Shown one piece after another: positions 1 to 10,613 of a DNA stretch of 64,000 bases. The DNA is from Rhizobium sp. N324 (GTDB lineage: Bacteria > Pseudomonadota > Alphaproteobacteria > Rhizobiales > Rhizobiaceae): contig NZ_CP013632.1 in the NCBI RefSeq assembly GCF_001664485.1, positions 343,834 to 407,833 of the forward strand, written 5' to 3'. The position numbers were made by a program, and so were the translations under genes. The notes below the pieces were generated by a model. That model was not told the origin of the DNA, searched no databases, and saw nothing but the letters and a program-made list of their open reading frames with translations. Within the stretch, counting starts at the first letter, position 1. Each line of letters opens with the position of its first letter.

Positions 1-627
1 GGCCTGCTGCCCGAGGGAACGGAAGTCGCCGGCGAGATGGTCTGGCCCGCCCTCGGCCACCCGCCCCGCCCGGGGCGCGATTTCGGTTTCGTCTTCCAGG
101 ATCCCGGCACGAGCCTCAATCCCGTCCTGACGGTCGGCGAGCAGATTGCCGAGGGCGCCAGGCGTCATCTCGGCGCCAGCTGGAAACATGCCTCTCTCAG
201 AGCCGAAGAACTGCTCGAACGGGTGCGCATACCACAGCCCGGCAAGGCGATGCGGGCCTTTCCGCATCAGCTTTCCGGCGGCCAGCGCCAGCGGGTGGCG
301 ATCGCAGCAGCAATCGCTGCCAAGCCTGCGCTGCTGATCGCCGACGAGGCGACGAGCGCCCTCGATGTCGTCGTCCAGGCCGAGATCGTCCACCTGCTCG
401 ACGGGCTGGTGCGCGAGGACGGCATGACGCTGCTGTTCATCACCCACGATATCGCGCTCGCTTCCGCCTTCGTCGACCGGATCGCCGTTTTCCGCGATGC
501 ACGCCTCGTCGAGGCCGGTCCCGTCCGTTCGGTGGTTTCGGCGCCCGAAAGCAGCTATACCGCGGCCCTCATTGCCAGCCATCGCGACCTGGCGACACCA
601 CCGCTGATTTCAGAGGTAGCGCCGTGA
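1..627 (+). CDS. Peptide-type ABC transporter ATP-binding protein (5' end outside window)
   Basis: Nucleotide-binding subunit of a dipeptide/oligopeptide/nickel-type importer (DppD/OppD class). The frame is open from base 1, so the N-terminus and Walker A lie upstream of the window. Visible are the Q-loop (FQDPGTSLNP), the ABC signature [12 protein letters not shown], Walker B LLIADEATSALD and the switch histidine in FITHD. Its TGA stop overlaps the GTG start of the next ATPase, the usual paired DppD-DppF arrangement. The permeases and binding protein should lie to the left. Substrate cannot be read from the sequence; context (aminotransferase, folate-linked demethylase) suggests an amino or methylated compound, which is inference. 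Confidence 0.9.
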   Translation, partial: GLLPEGTEVAGEMVWPALGHPPRPGRDFGFVFQDPGTSLNPVLTVGEQIAEGARRHLGASWKHASLRAEELLERVRIPQPGKAMRAFPHQLSGGQRQRVAIAAAIAAKPALLIADEATSALDVVVQAEIVHLLDGLVREDGMTLLFITHDIALASAFVDRIAVFRDARLVEAGPVRSVVSAPESSYTAALIASHRDLATPPLISEVAP

Positions 628-1403
628 GCCCGCTGCTTTCCATCGAAAACATCTCGAAAGGCTTTTCGTCGTCGGGCCGCCGGGTTGTCGCCCTCGACAA
701 TGTGTCGCTGGCGATCGCAGCTGGCGAAACGCTCGGTCTGGTCGGCGCCTCCGGCAGCGGAAAATCGACATTGTCGCGCATCCTGCTGCGGCTTCTCTCC
801 TGTGATGCCGGTGCGATCCGTTTCGAGGGAGAGGATTGGCTGACGCTGAAAGGTGCTGCCCTGCGCCGCAGGCGCGCGCGCCTGCAGATGGTGTTCCAGG
901 ATCCGCTGGCCGCCTTCAACCCGCTGGCGAATGTCGGCTCGGTGCTCGACGATCCCTTGCGCATCCACGGCATCGTGTCGAAAGACCGGCGTGCCGGCGA
1001 GATCGCAATGCTTCTCGAACGTGTCGGCCTCACCGCCGATCACGCCGCCCGGCCGGTCCGCGCGCTTTCCGGCGGCCAGCGTCAGCGCGTGGCGATTGCC
1101 CGGGCGATCGCGACAAGGCCGTCGCTGCTGGTGCTCGACGAGGCGGTCTCGGCGCTCGACGTCACCGTGCGCGGCCGGATCCTCGAACTTCTGGTCGATC
1201 TGCAGAAGCAACAGGGCATTGCCTGTCTGTTCATTTCGCACGATCTTGCCGTGGTCCGCGCCGTCTCCCACCGCATCGCCGTCATGGATGGTGGCCGGAT
1301 CGTCGAGACCGGTCCGGCGGCGACAGTCGTTGCAGCGCCGCAATCCGAGGCCGCCCGCGCGCTTGTTGCCGCCGTCCCTCGTCTGGTGACCGATCCGTCC
1401 TGA
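624..1403 (+). CDS. Peptide-type ABC transporter ATP-binding protein, second subunit
   Basis: Second nucleotide-binding subunit (DppF/OppF class, 259 residues) of the importer that begins at the window edge. Walker A GASGSGKST is near residue 40, the Q-loop FQDPLAAFNPLA follows, then the signature [14 protein letters not shown], Walker B LLVLDEAVSALD and FISHD. It starts at GTG, overlapping the stop of the preceding ATPase by four bases, so the two are translationally coupled. It is shorter than free-standing DppF proteins (about 320), lacking much of the C-terminal oligopeptide extension. An aminotransferase gene follows after 11 bases and is probably co-transcribed. Confidence 0.92.
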   Translation: MSPLLSIENISKGFSSSGRRVVALDNVSLAIAAGETLGLVGASGSGKSTLSRILLRLLSCDAGAIRFEGEDWLTLKGAALRRRRARLQMVFQDPLAAFNPLANVGSVLDDPLRIHGIVSKDRRAGEIAMLLERVGLTADHAARPVRALSGGQRQRVAIARAIATRPSLLVLDEAVSALDVTVRGRILELLVDLQKQQGIACLFISHDLAVVRAVSHRIAVMDGGRIVETGPAATVVAAPQSEAARALVAAVPRLVTDPS

Positions 1404-1414
1404 AGGAGAAGCCC

Positions 1415-2509
1415 ATGTCCGATCTTGGTTGGAATCCCCTGCACGGCGTGCCCTCCTATCCTGCGGAGCGCTATGTCGTCCTCGCCGACAGGATCGGCAG
1501 CATCTTGCGCAGCCGCAGCGACGTCGTGCTGGTGCAGGCCGAGGCGGTAGTGGCGCTCGAAGCCGTCGCGGTCAGCCTTGCGCGCCCCGGCCTTTCCGCC
1601 CTCAACATCGTCACCAGTCCCTATGGCGGTTGGTTCGGGCAATGGCTGCGGCGGGGTGGTGCAGCGGTCCAGGATATCGTTGCCGAACCCGGCCTGCCGA
1701 TCGAGATCGAAGCAGTCGCCCGGGCGCTCGAGGCCGGTTCCGAGATCGATGTGCTGGCTGTGGTTCACGCGGAATCGGCGAGCGGCATTCTGAACCCGCT
1801 GCCGGAGATCCTGGCGCTGGCGCGCACCCGCGGCATCGTCACTGTCGTCGATGCGGTCGCCTCGGTCGGCGGCCATCGGCTCGACGTCGAGCATCTCGGC
1901 ATCGACATCGCAGTGATCGGCCCGCAGAAGGCGCTCGGCGGACCGGCCGGCGTGTCGGCGCTTTCGCTCAGCCCTCGCGCCTGGGATCTGATCCTGAGCG
2001 ACGGCGCCCCGCGCGATTCAATCCTGTCGCTGGCCGACCTCAGAACATGGGTCGATGGCGGCCGGCGGGCTCTGCCGGGAACGCCGGCACCATTGGAATT
2101 CTTCGCGCTGGAGGCCGCACTCGACCGCATCGAGGCCGAAGGCCTGGAGAATGTCGTTACCCGCCATGCGCTGGCTGCATCGGCGACACGGGCGGGACTA
2201 GCCGCGCTCGGCGCTTCGGCTCGGGTTTCGGCAGCAAAGGCCTCGAACCTGGTGACCGCGGTGCCGGTGCCGGAGGGCTTGGCGCCGGCTGCGCTGATCG
2301 CAGCCGCCGGACGGCTGGGAGTGGAGTTGACCGAAGGTGTCGGAACCACGCCGGCCGGCCTCGTGCGGCTGAACCACACAGGCCCGCGCGCCTCGTTCCA
2401 TACGGTGCTCTCGAATGTCGTGGCCTATGGCGCGGCTCTCAGGCAGGCCGGCCATCCCTCAGATATCGCCGCCGCCGCGGAGGCGGTATCCGTGGTTTAC
2501 AGCCGCTGA
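1415..2509 (+). CDS. Class V PLP-dependent aminotransferase (alanine/serine-glyoxylate type)
   Basis: Fold-type I, class V aminotransferase related to alanine-glyoxylate and serine-glyoxylate aminotransferases (364 residues). The cofactor region is clear: VVDAVASVGG supplies the PLP-pyridine aspartate and IGPQKALGGPAG contains the presumed Schiff-base lysine at residue 172. The ATG at 1415 is preceded by AAGGAG at 1403-1408; the frame is open much further upstream but that part is a shadow of the ATPase gene. It lies directly behind two importer ATPases, suggesting that it processes the imported amine or an amino acid derived from it. The exact amino donor is unknown. Confidence 0.88.
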   Translation: MSDLGWNPLHGVPSYPAERYVVLADRIGSILRSRSDVVLVQAEAVVALEAVAVSLARPGLSALNIVTSPYGGWFGQWLRRGGAAVQDIVAEPGLPIEIEAVARALEAGSEIDVLAVVHAESASGILNPLPEILALARTRGIVTVVDAVASVGGHRLDVEHLGIDIAVIGPQKALGGPAGVSALSLSPRAWDLILSDGAPRDSILSLADLRTWVDGGRRALPGTPAPLEFFALEAALDRIEAEGLENVVTRHALAASATRAGLAALGASARVSAAKASNLVTAVPVPEGLAPAALIAAAGRLGVELTEGVGTTPAGLVRLNHTGPRASFHTVLSNVVAYGAALRQAGHPSDIAAAAEAVSVVYSR

Positions 2510-2581
2510 GAGAATGCGGTCGGAATCGGCAAGGCGGCAGGGGACCGCCCGGCGTGGATGGCCAGGCGGTCCGGCCTTGGA

Positions 2582-4914
<2,333 letters not shown>

Positions 4915-4940
4915 AAGCTTCTCTCCTCATCCTGCACGCA

Positions 4941-4954
4941 CTCTGTATACAGAG
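4941..4954. promoter_or_regulatory. Perfect palindrome with GTATAC core upstream of the metF-like gene
   Basis: CTCTGTATACAGAG is a perfect 14-bp palindrome 26 bases upstream of the GTG start of the metF-like gene. Its GTATAC core fits the kind of operator bound by FCD-type GntR regulators, and the core recurs at 5091-5096 in front of the gntR gene. It is a good candidate operator for the divergent regulator. Binding has not been shown. Confidence 0.5.
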
Positions 4955-5059
4955 ATAGGCCGAAAATTACGCTGTCAGCAAGTGGCATAACATATATCGT
5001 GGAAAATTCACTAATGATGACCATATAGATAACTTTTTAGTTATATATTGATATGTAGA

Positions 5060-5076
5060 CGCTTATGAAATAAGCG
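5060..5076. promoter_or_regulatory. Inverted repeat next to the gntR promoter
   Basis: CGCTTAT-GAA-ATAAGCG is a perfect inverted repeat with 7-base arms and a 3-base spacer. It ends one base before a TTGACA hexamer at 5078-5083 that could be the -35 element for the gntR gene; no strong -10 is seen at the right distance. The surrounding 4970-5100 stretch is markedly AT-rich compared with the coding regions, as expected of a divergent promoter region. Candidate second operator for the GntR protein or for another regulator. Confidence 0.4.
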
Positions 5077-5170
5077 CTTGACACGAGACGGTATACATAT
5101 CGTACTCCATTTGGAGGGCGGGATTTCGTCCGCGACGCGTGACGGCCCAGCGCCGGAATAGGGATGAGAA

Positions 5171-5923
5171 ATGGCCGCGGAAAAGGGAAGCGTGGATCGC
5201 AAGCGCGACAGCCAGGCCTTGAAAGGCCTTCTCGGCGTGCGGGATCTCGTGCTCGGCGGCGGTGTCTCGCCGGGCGAGCGTCTGTCGGAGGTCTGGCTCG
5301 CCGAAAAGCTCGGCATTTCGCGCACACCGCTGCGCGCGGCCCTTGCCCGTCTCGAACAGGAAGGCCTGCTCGAGCAGATCCCCTCCGGCGGTTATGCCGT
5401 GCGCGGTTTCACCACGGCGGATGTTTTCGACGCCATCGAGTTGCGTGGCGTGCTTGAAGGCACGGCGGCGCGTCTCGCCGCCGAACGCGGCGTCACGCCT
5501 GCCAAGCTCAAGGCGATCAAGGGACTGGTGCTCGAGCTCGACAAATGCTTTCGCGATCGGCCGGAGGACATGCTGTTTGCCCAGTATGTCGAGCTCAATG
5601 CGGAATTCCATTCCATGCTCGCCGGTCTTGCCGGCAGCGAGACCATGCGGCGCGAGGTGGAACGGGCGGCACAGCTGCCATTCGCCTCGCCGAGCGCCTT
5701 TCTGGAGAAGCAGGAGGATGTGCTCGCCTTCCGCCTGTCGCTGGTGCATGCGCAGCGTCAGCACCGCGACATCGTTGCGGCGATCGAGATGCGCGAAGGC
5801 ACTCGCGCCGAGGCGCTGACGCGGGAACATGCGCGCCTCGCGCGGCACAATCTGGAATTCGTCATGGAAGAGGATCGCAGCCTGATCACCCGCGTTCCGG
5901 GACTGACACTGATATCGACGTGA
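5171..5923 (+). CDS. GntR family (FCD/FadR-type) transcriptional regulator
   Basis: DNA-binding regulator of 250 residues. The N-terminal winged helix lies at about residues 15-80, with GERLSEVWLAEKLGISRTPL and the wing EQIPSGGYAVRGFT. The C-terminal all-helical FCD effector domain follows (ELRGVLEGTAARLAAERG, LNAEFHSMLAGLAG). Such regulators usually bind organic acids or amino acid derived ligands. Placed divergently to the metF-ligM pair with palindromic candidate operators between, it probably controls that pair and itself. The start at 5171 follows a purine-rich stretch. Confidence 0.9.
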   Translation: MAAEKGSVDRKRDSQALKGLLGVRDLVLGGGVSPGERLSEVWLAEKLGISRTPLRAALARLEQEGLLEQIPSGGYAVRGFTTADVFDAIELRGVLEGTAARLAAERGVTPAKLKAIKGLVLELDKCFRDRPEDMLFAQYVELNAEFHSMLAGLAGSETMRREVERAAQLPFASPSAFLEKQEDVLAFRLSLVHAQRQHRDIVAAIEMREGTRAEALTREHARLARHNLEFVMEEDRSLITRVPGLTLIST

Positions 5924-6059
5924 GACGCGGCCGGTGGCCAAGCCGCCAGCCGGACTCGGCCGGACGAGAATGTCGCAACTCCGATGAGAGCCCGTCTTCG
6001 GCCCTTGATAATCACGGCTCGTCAAGGCAGGAGAGTAGCATCGCGGAGATCGGAAGAAG

Positions 6060-6923
6060 ATGACGAGATTGCTGGACGCGCAGGGCCTGGAGATTTCGCA
6101 TGAGGGGCATCGCACCCGCCTGAAATGGCACCGGCTGCGCAAGCGATTTGCCGATCCGCTGTTCTCGGCCGACGTGATGGCGGAGGGTTTTGCAGCCGGC
6201 GCCTCGATGGAACTCGATATGCGGGTGCGCGCCGATGGCGGTTTCGTCGTGCTGCACGATGAGGAGCTCGACGGAGAAACGACGGGACATGGGCCGATCG
6301 CCGAAAAGAGCCTCGGCGACCTCGGCGATATCAGGATGAAGGAGGGCGACCGGCCGCTGATCCTCAGCGAGGATCTCGCCGCCATGATGCAATCGACGCA
6401 TCCTGCCGCCTTGCTGCAATTCGACATGAAGGACGATTATGAAGCGATCGGCGCGAAGGGCATCGCGCACCTTACCGCGCATTTCCGCGATATCGCCGCC
6501 TCTGTGATCGTCAGCGCCGGCAGTCTCGACCTCATCGTCGCCGTCAAGGAGAAGCTGCCGCATCTCCTGCGCGGCATCGATCCCACAGACAAGCTCTACG
6601 GTATCAGGCAGGCGAGCGGCTGGAAGGCCGTCGAGCTTGCATTGCGCGCCGACCTGCGCGGCCCGACCGAACCGGACACGATCTATCTCCACTGGCCGCT
6701 GATCCTTGAGGCTGCCAAGGGAGGTCTCGACATGATCGCGCTCTGCCAGGACGAAGGCAAGCGCGTCGATGCCTGGACGTTTACCCTCAAGGATCCCGAG
6801 GCCGGTTTCAGCGACGAGGAATGGCGAAACTTCCAGGCGCTGATGGCCCTGAAGCCGGATCAGGTCACCACCGACGAGGCGCCGGCGACCGAACGTGCCT
6901 GGGATCGGCGCATGGCTGGTTAA
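6060..6923 (+). CDS. Divergent glycerophosphodiester phosphodiesterase-family protein
   Basis: A 287-residue TIM-barrel protein of the GDPD family (GDPD/PI-PLC superfamily). The second metal and catalytic block is intact (MELDMRVRADGGFVVLHDEEL, giving the E-x-D pair and the second histidine). The first block is altered: the family HRG...ENT signature reads WHRLRKRF...FSADV, so His-Arg is kept but Gly and the ENT motif are lost, and the usual ELK reads QFDMKDD. It may be a specialised or weakly active phosphodiesterase. It stands alone, about 130 bases behind the gntR gene, and is transcribed in the same direction. A second, canonical GDPD is encoded at 10597-11376. Confidence 0.75.
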   Translation: MTRLLDAQGLEISHEGHRTRLKWHRLRKRFADPLFSADVMAEGFAAGASMELDMRVRADGGFVVLHDEELDGETTGHGPIAEKSLGDLGDIRMKEGDRPLILSEDLAAMMQSTHPAALLQFDMKDDYEAIGAKGIAHLTAHFRDIAASVIVSAGSLDLIVAVKEKLPHLLRGIDPTDKLYGIRQASGWKAVELALRADLRGPTEPDTIYLHWPLILEAAKGGLDMIALCQDEGKRVDAWTFTLKDPEAGFSDEEWRNFQALMALKPDQVTTDEAPATERAWDRRMAG

Positions 6924-7093
6924 CCGCGGGCGTCGGCGCCTGATTCCGAAAGGTATAGGCGGCTTTCGACGCGTTTTAGTTCTTTGTTTTGATGCACGTC
7001 GTTATCCCGGAACCGCGCCACGCTTCCGGGCGACCTGCATTATTTCAGGGCTTGCCGCATGTCTTGCACAATTTGCATCATTTTAAACTTCTG

Positions 7094-8773
7094 ATGTTAT
7101 CCCCATCCGACAGTCAAACGTTGGTGCTCGATATGCAAGTTGTTGATACTGTAGCAATTACTCAACAAGCAAATCCCAGCTTACAGGAAGCATGGCACCT
7201 CGGGTGCACGGGCCGTTCGATCGAGGCACTCGCACTGGCCGGCGAAATTCTTGCCGATGCCAGGGCGCGGGGCGACGATCGGCTCGCCGCTCAATGCGAT
7301 ACCGACATTGCCTGGTACTGTTTTCAAACCGGCAAGGCCGAACTCGGGCTGACACATGTCCGCCGGGCGGTTGACTTCTGGAAATCGACCGGGGAACCCA
7401 ATGAGGAAGCCTATGCCCGGGCCTATTTCGGATGGTTGCTACTGGAATTGGGCCTGCCTGAGGAAGCAATCGAAGAGGCCACTCGTGCGCTGGATCTCGC
7501 CGACAGGACCGCGGATCCGAAAGCGCAAAGCCTCGCCACCAACGTCATTGGCATTATCTTCTGGTACAACAAGCAGCCCGACCGGGCCATCCTGATGAGC
7601 GAGCGCTCCGTCGAGCTTGCCAGATCGATCGGCGACAAGACCTATGAATGCTGGTGGCTCGTCAATCTCGGCGGCGCCCATTCGGAAGGCGGATATATTG
7701 CCCAAGCACTCGGCCAGACGGAAGAAGGACGCCGGCTGCTGACGAGAGCGCTTGAGCTGACCGATGAGGCGCTGGATCTGGCAATCGAGATCGGCGACAG
7801 CTGGGCGGCGCGCATCTGCCTCGGCAACAATGCCGATTATTACAGTCACCTCGGCGAGCATGAGAAGGCGCTCCAGTGCATGGAGCGCTACCAGCTGTTT
7901 CAGGAAAACAGCTATGTCAGGGACAGGCAGCAGTATCTCTACACCCTGGGCCAGATCTACAATAGTTACGGAAAATTCGAAGAAGCCCGGTCGCTGCTGC
8001 TCGAGGCAATGGCATTGATCAGCGAGGGTGGCAGTTTCGATTCCTACATTCAGATCTATTTTTACCTGTCGCAGGCGCATGAAGGGCTGGGACAGTTCGA
8101 TCTGGCGCTGGAGGCGCATAAGAAATACCACCAGGCATATTTGCAGAACAGCGCCGAGAGGACCCAGCAGCGCGCACGCCTGGCCGAAATCTACTATGAA
8201 ACCAAGCGGCTCAAGGAAGTTGCCGAAACCGAGTCAAAGCGCGCCGATACGCTGGAGGCCTCCTATCAGAAACTGCAGGAGGAAACCGATATCCTTGCCA
8301 GTGCCGTCTATCTGGACGCGCTGACCGGGCTCTATAACCGCAAATATCTCGACAGCCGCTTCAAGGAATTGACGTCCGAGAAGCGTCCCTATTCCATCGC
8401 CATGCTTGACGTCGATCACTTCAAATCGGTCAACGACAACTTCTCTCACATGATCGGCGACCAGGTTCTGAGCGCCATCGGGACGATTCTGCGCAACCAG
8501 CTCAGGATTACCGACCAGGCGATCCGCTTCGGCGGCGAGGAGTTCGTCGTCCTGCTGGCCGGCTCTCCCCGAGGGGCCGCCGATGTCTGCGAGAGACTGC
8601 GTGCGGCCGTCGAGCAATGGGACTGGTCGGAGATCTGCAACGGGCTGCGCGTCACGATCAGCATCGGCGTTGCCGGCACGCTGTCTGCCAATTCTCCGAG
8701 CGAGATTTTAGCGATCGCCGACCAGAACCTCTACACGGCGAAAAAGACCGGTCGCAATCGCGTTGCTGCGTAG
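7094..8773 (+). CDS. TPR-repeat diguanylate cyclase (GGDEF)
   Basis: Predicted cytoplasmic diguanylate cyclase making cyclic di-GMP. Residues up to about 400 form tetratricopeptide-like helical repeats with no transmembrane segment, then a short coiled-coil linker (ESKRADTLEASYQKLQEE) leads to the GGDEF domain, beginning YLDALTGLYNRKYLDSRF. The active-site loop is GGEEF, the active form, and RITD five residues before it matches the RxxD product-inhibition I-site. Start choice is uncertain: in-frame starts occur at 6992, 7094 and 7133 and none has a good ribosome site. Ends 27 bases from the convergent phosphatase gene. Confidence 0.85.
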   Translation: MLSPSDSQTLVLDMQVVDTVAITQQANPSLQEAWHLGCTGRSIEALALAGEILADARARGDDRLAAQCDTDIAWYCFQTGKAELGLTHVRRAVDFWKSTGEPNEEAYARAYFGWLLLELGLPEEAIEEATRALDLADRTADPKAQSLATNVIGIIFWYNKQPDRAILMSERSVELARSIGDKTYECWWLVNLGGAHSEGGYIAQALGQTEEGRRLLTRALELTDEALDLAIEIGDSWAARICLGNNADYYSHLGEHEKALQCMERYQLFQENSYVRDRQQYLYTLGQIYNSYGKFEEARSLLLEAMALISEGGSFDSYIQIYFYLSQAHEGLGQFDLALEAHKKYHQAYLQNSAERTQQRARLAEIYYETKRLKEVAETESKRADTLEASYQKLQEETDILASAVYLDALTGLYNRKYLDSRFKELTSEKRPYSIAMLDVDHFKSVNDNFSHMIGDQVLSAIGTILRNQLRITDQAIRFGGEEFVVLLAGSPRGAADVCERLRAAVEQWDWSEICNGLRVTISIGVAGTLSANSPSEILAIADQNLYTAKKTGRNRVAA

Positions 8774-8799
8774 CGCTGCAAGCTTTGGTGCAACTTGCA

Positions 8800-9609
8800 C
8801 TATAGTCCCTCGATGTCGAGGATGAAGGCGAATTCAGCGGCAAGCCCCGGCGAGTGGGCGATGACCGGTCCGCCATTGGCAAGCAGTCTGTCGACATCAG
8901 GCATCGCCACCGTGGCGCCGGCCTCTTCGGCGATCAGCGCGCCGGCGAGCATGTCCCAGGCATTGAGATGGCGTTCGTAGTAGAGATCGGCCGCGCCCTC
9001 CGCGACGCGAACGAGGTCGATCGCCGCCGCGCCTGTGCGGCGATAGTCCATGCCGCGTTCGTGGAGCCGCTTGGAGAGCGCCAGATGGTCGTCGAAGCTG
9101 GTCTTGCGGGAATGGCCGAGAATGACCAGCGCACTGGCCGGGTCGGTGGTTGCGGCCGCATGGATCGGCAGCCCGTCCTTGAAGGCGCCGCCGCCGCGGA
9201 CGGCGTGAAAGACCTTGTCCTCGGTGGCATCGTAGACCACGCCGATCTCGATCCTGCCGCCGGCGACGAAGGCGATCGAGACGGCCCAATGCCGGAAGCC
9301 CCTGATATAGTTGGTCGTGCCGTCGATCGGATCGACGACCCAGGTGCCGCCCTCGCCCGATCGCCCGCCACTCTCTTCGCCCATGAACGTATCGCCCGGA
9401 AAATGTGAAAGCAGCCCGTCGCGGATCGCCTGTTCGGCCTGCCTGTCGGCGATGGTGACGAAATCCTGCAATCCCTTGTTCTCGACGGCCAGCGTGCCGG
9501 GGTTCGAGCTGCGCCGGAACCGGGCCGCTTCCCGTCCGGTCTCGAGGGCGACTGAGATTGCGACCTCCGCCCGGGTGCGGATGGCGGCGGCATCGAATGC
9601 GGAAGTCAT
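8800..9609 (-). CDS. Inositol monophosphatase family phosphatase
   Basis: Magnesium-dependent phosphomonoesterase of 269 residues. All metal-binding motifs are present: GEESGG, DPIDGTTNY (motif A) and WDMLAGALIAEEAG (motif B). Its ATG overlaps the stop of the upstream lacI-type gene by four bases, and it is the last gene of the seven-gene operon that starts at 15984. Following a phosphodiesterase in the same operon, it probably dephosphorylates the phosphomonoester released from an imported phosphodiester. Inositol phosphate or a sugar phosphate are equally possible substrates. Confidence 0.9.
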   Translation of the reverse strand: MTSAFDAAAIRTRAEVAISVALETGREAARFRRSSNPGTLAVENKGLQDFVTIADRQAEQAIRDGLLSHFPGDTFMGEESGGRSGEGGTWVVDPIDGTTNYIRGFRHWAVSIAFVAGGRIEIGVVYDATEDKVFHAVRGGGAFKDGLPIHAAATTDPASALVILGHSRKTSFDDHLALSKRLHERGMDYRRTGAAAIDLVRVAEGAADLYYERHLNAWDMLAGALIAEEAGATVAMPDVDRLLANGGPVIAHSPGLAAEFAFILDIEGL

Positions 9610-10613
9610 CAGGCAGTCCTTCTTCGTATCAGTGTCACCGGCGTGAATTCGACGCGCGCCGTCAGGTCCGGTTCGGCAATTCGGCTCATCAGCAGGTCGA
9701 CCGTCTGTTCGGCCTGGATGTCGCAGGGTTGGCGGATGGTCGTGAGGTCGTAGGCGGTCCAGGCTGCCTGGGGAATGTCGTCATGGCCGATAATGGGGAG
9801 CGGCGGCGCATCGTCGCGGCTGCGGCCCTGCATGAGCCGGTCGACCACGCCGCAGGCCATGTAATCATTGGCGCAGAACAAGCCGTCGATGCCGGATGCG
9901 GCAAACTCGCCGGCCGCATCGTAGCCGCTCTTGTAGTCGTTGATCCTGATCTGCAGCAGCTGCGCCTCGACGCCCAACTGCTTGCAGCGCGCGATGAAGG
10001 CCTCGCTGCGCCGGCGCGCCGTATAGGATATGGCGGGAGCGGCCATCACGGCGGGCTTTCGCGCGCCGCCGTCGATCAGATGGGCGGCGGCGAGATAGCC
10101 GGCCATGCGGTCGTCGGAGATGATGCGGTCGACGAAAGGGATATCGTTGCCCTTGTTGATCAATACGATCGGCACGCCCTCGGCCGCGCATTGCTCGCAG
10201 ATCTCGGTCGGCGGCGCGTCCGACGTAACGATGACGCCGGAGACGGCATAGTGCAGCAACTGGCCGATGACCGTCGAGGTGTCCGCCTCCTGCGAGGTCG
10301 GCAGCAGGATGGGGCGGAAATTGCGGGCGATCAGCACTCTCGCCAGGTTCTCGATCTGTAGCGTCCGGAACGGGTTGTCGAGGCCGGCGGCAACCACGCC
10401 GACGAGATCGGAACGTTTGTTGGTGAGGCTTCTGGCAAGATAGTTCACCCGGTAGCCGAGATCCTTGGCGGCCTGGAAGACCTTCTCGCGCGTCTTCGGC
10501 GAGACGCTGGCATCCGGCGTGAAGGCGCGCGACACGGCGGCGCGCGACACGCCGGCCACACGCGCCACGTCGAAGGAGGTTACCTTGCGCGGTCCCTTAT
10601 CCCTGTCTGCCAA
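9609..10613 (-). CDS. LacI family transcriptional regulator
   Basis: A 334-residue LacI/GalR regulator. The N-terminal helix-turn-helix and hinge helix are typical (TSFDVARVAGVSRAAVSRAF, then DLGYRVNYLARSL), followed by a periplasmic-binding-protein-like effector domain. The gene starts at an unusual TTG (10613) inside the end of the GDPD gene, with AAAGGT just upstream; no ATG is available near the conserved HTH. It is embedded in the operon it presumably regulates. A LacI-type palindrome stands at 16120-16135, upstream of the first gene of the operon. Confidence 0.9.
   Translation of the reverse strand: MADRDKGPRKVTSFDVARVAGVSRAAVSRAFTPDASVSPKTREKVFQAAKDLGYRVNYLARSLTNKRSDLVGVVAAGLDNPFRTLQIENLARVLIARNFRPILLPTSQEADTSTVIGQLLHYAVSGVIVTSDAPPTEICEQCAAEGVPIVLINKGNDIPFVDRIISDDRMAGYLAAAHLIDGGARKPAVMAAPAISYTARRRSEAFIARCKQLGVEAQLLQIRINDYKSGYDAAGEFAASGIDGLFCANDYMACGVVDRLMQGRSRDDAPPLPIIGHDDIPQAAWTAYDLTTIRQPCDIQAEQTVDLLMSRIAEPDLTARVEFTPVTLIRRRTA

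Noticed and set aside
836..1414. N-terminal extension of the aminotransferase frame back to 836
   Set aside because: It overlaps the second ATPase gene fully; the family N-terminus and a ribosome site are at 1415.
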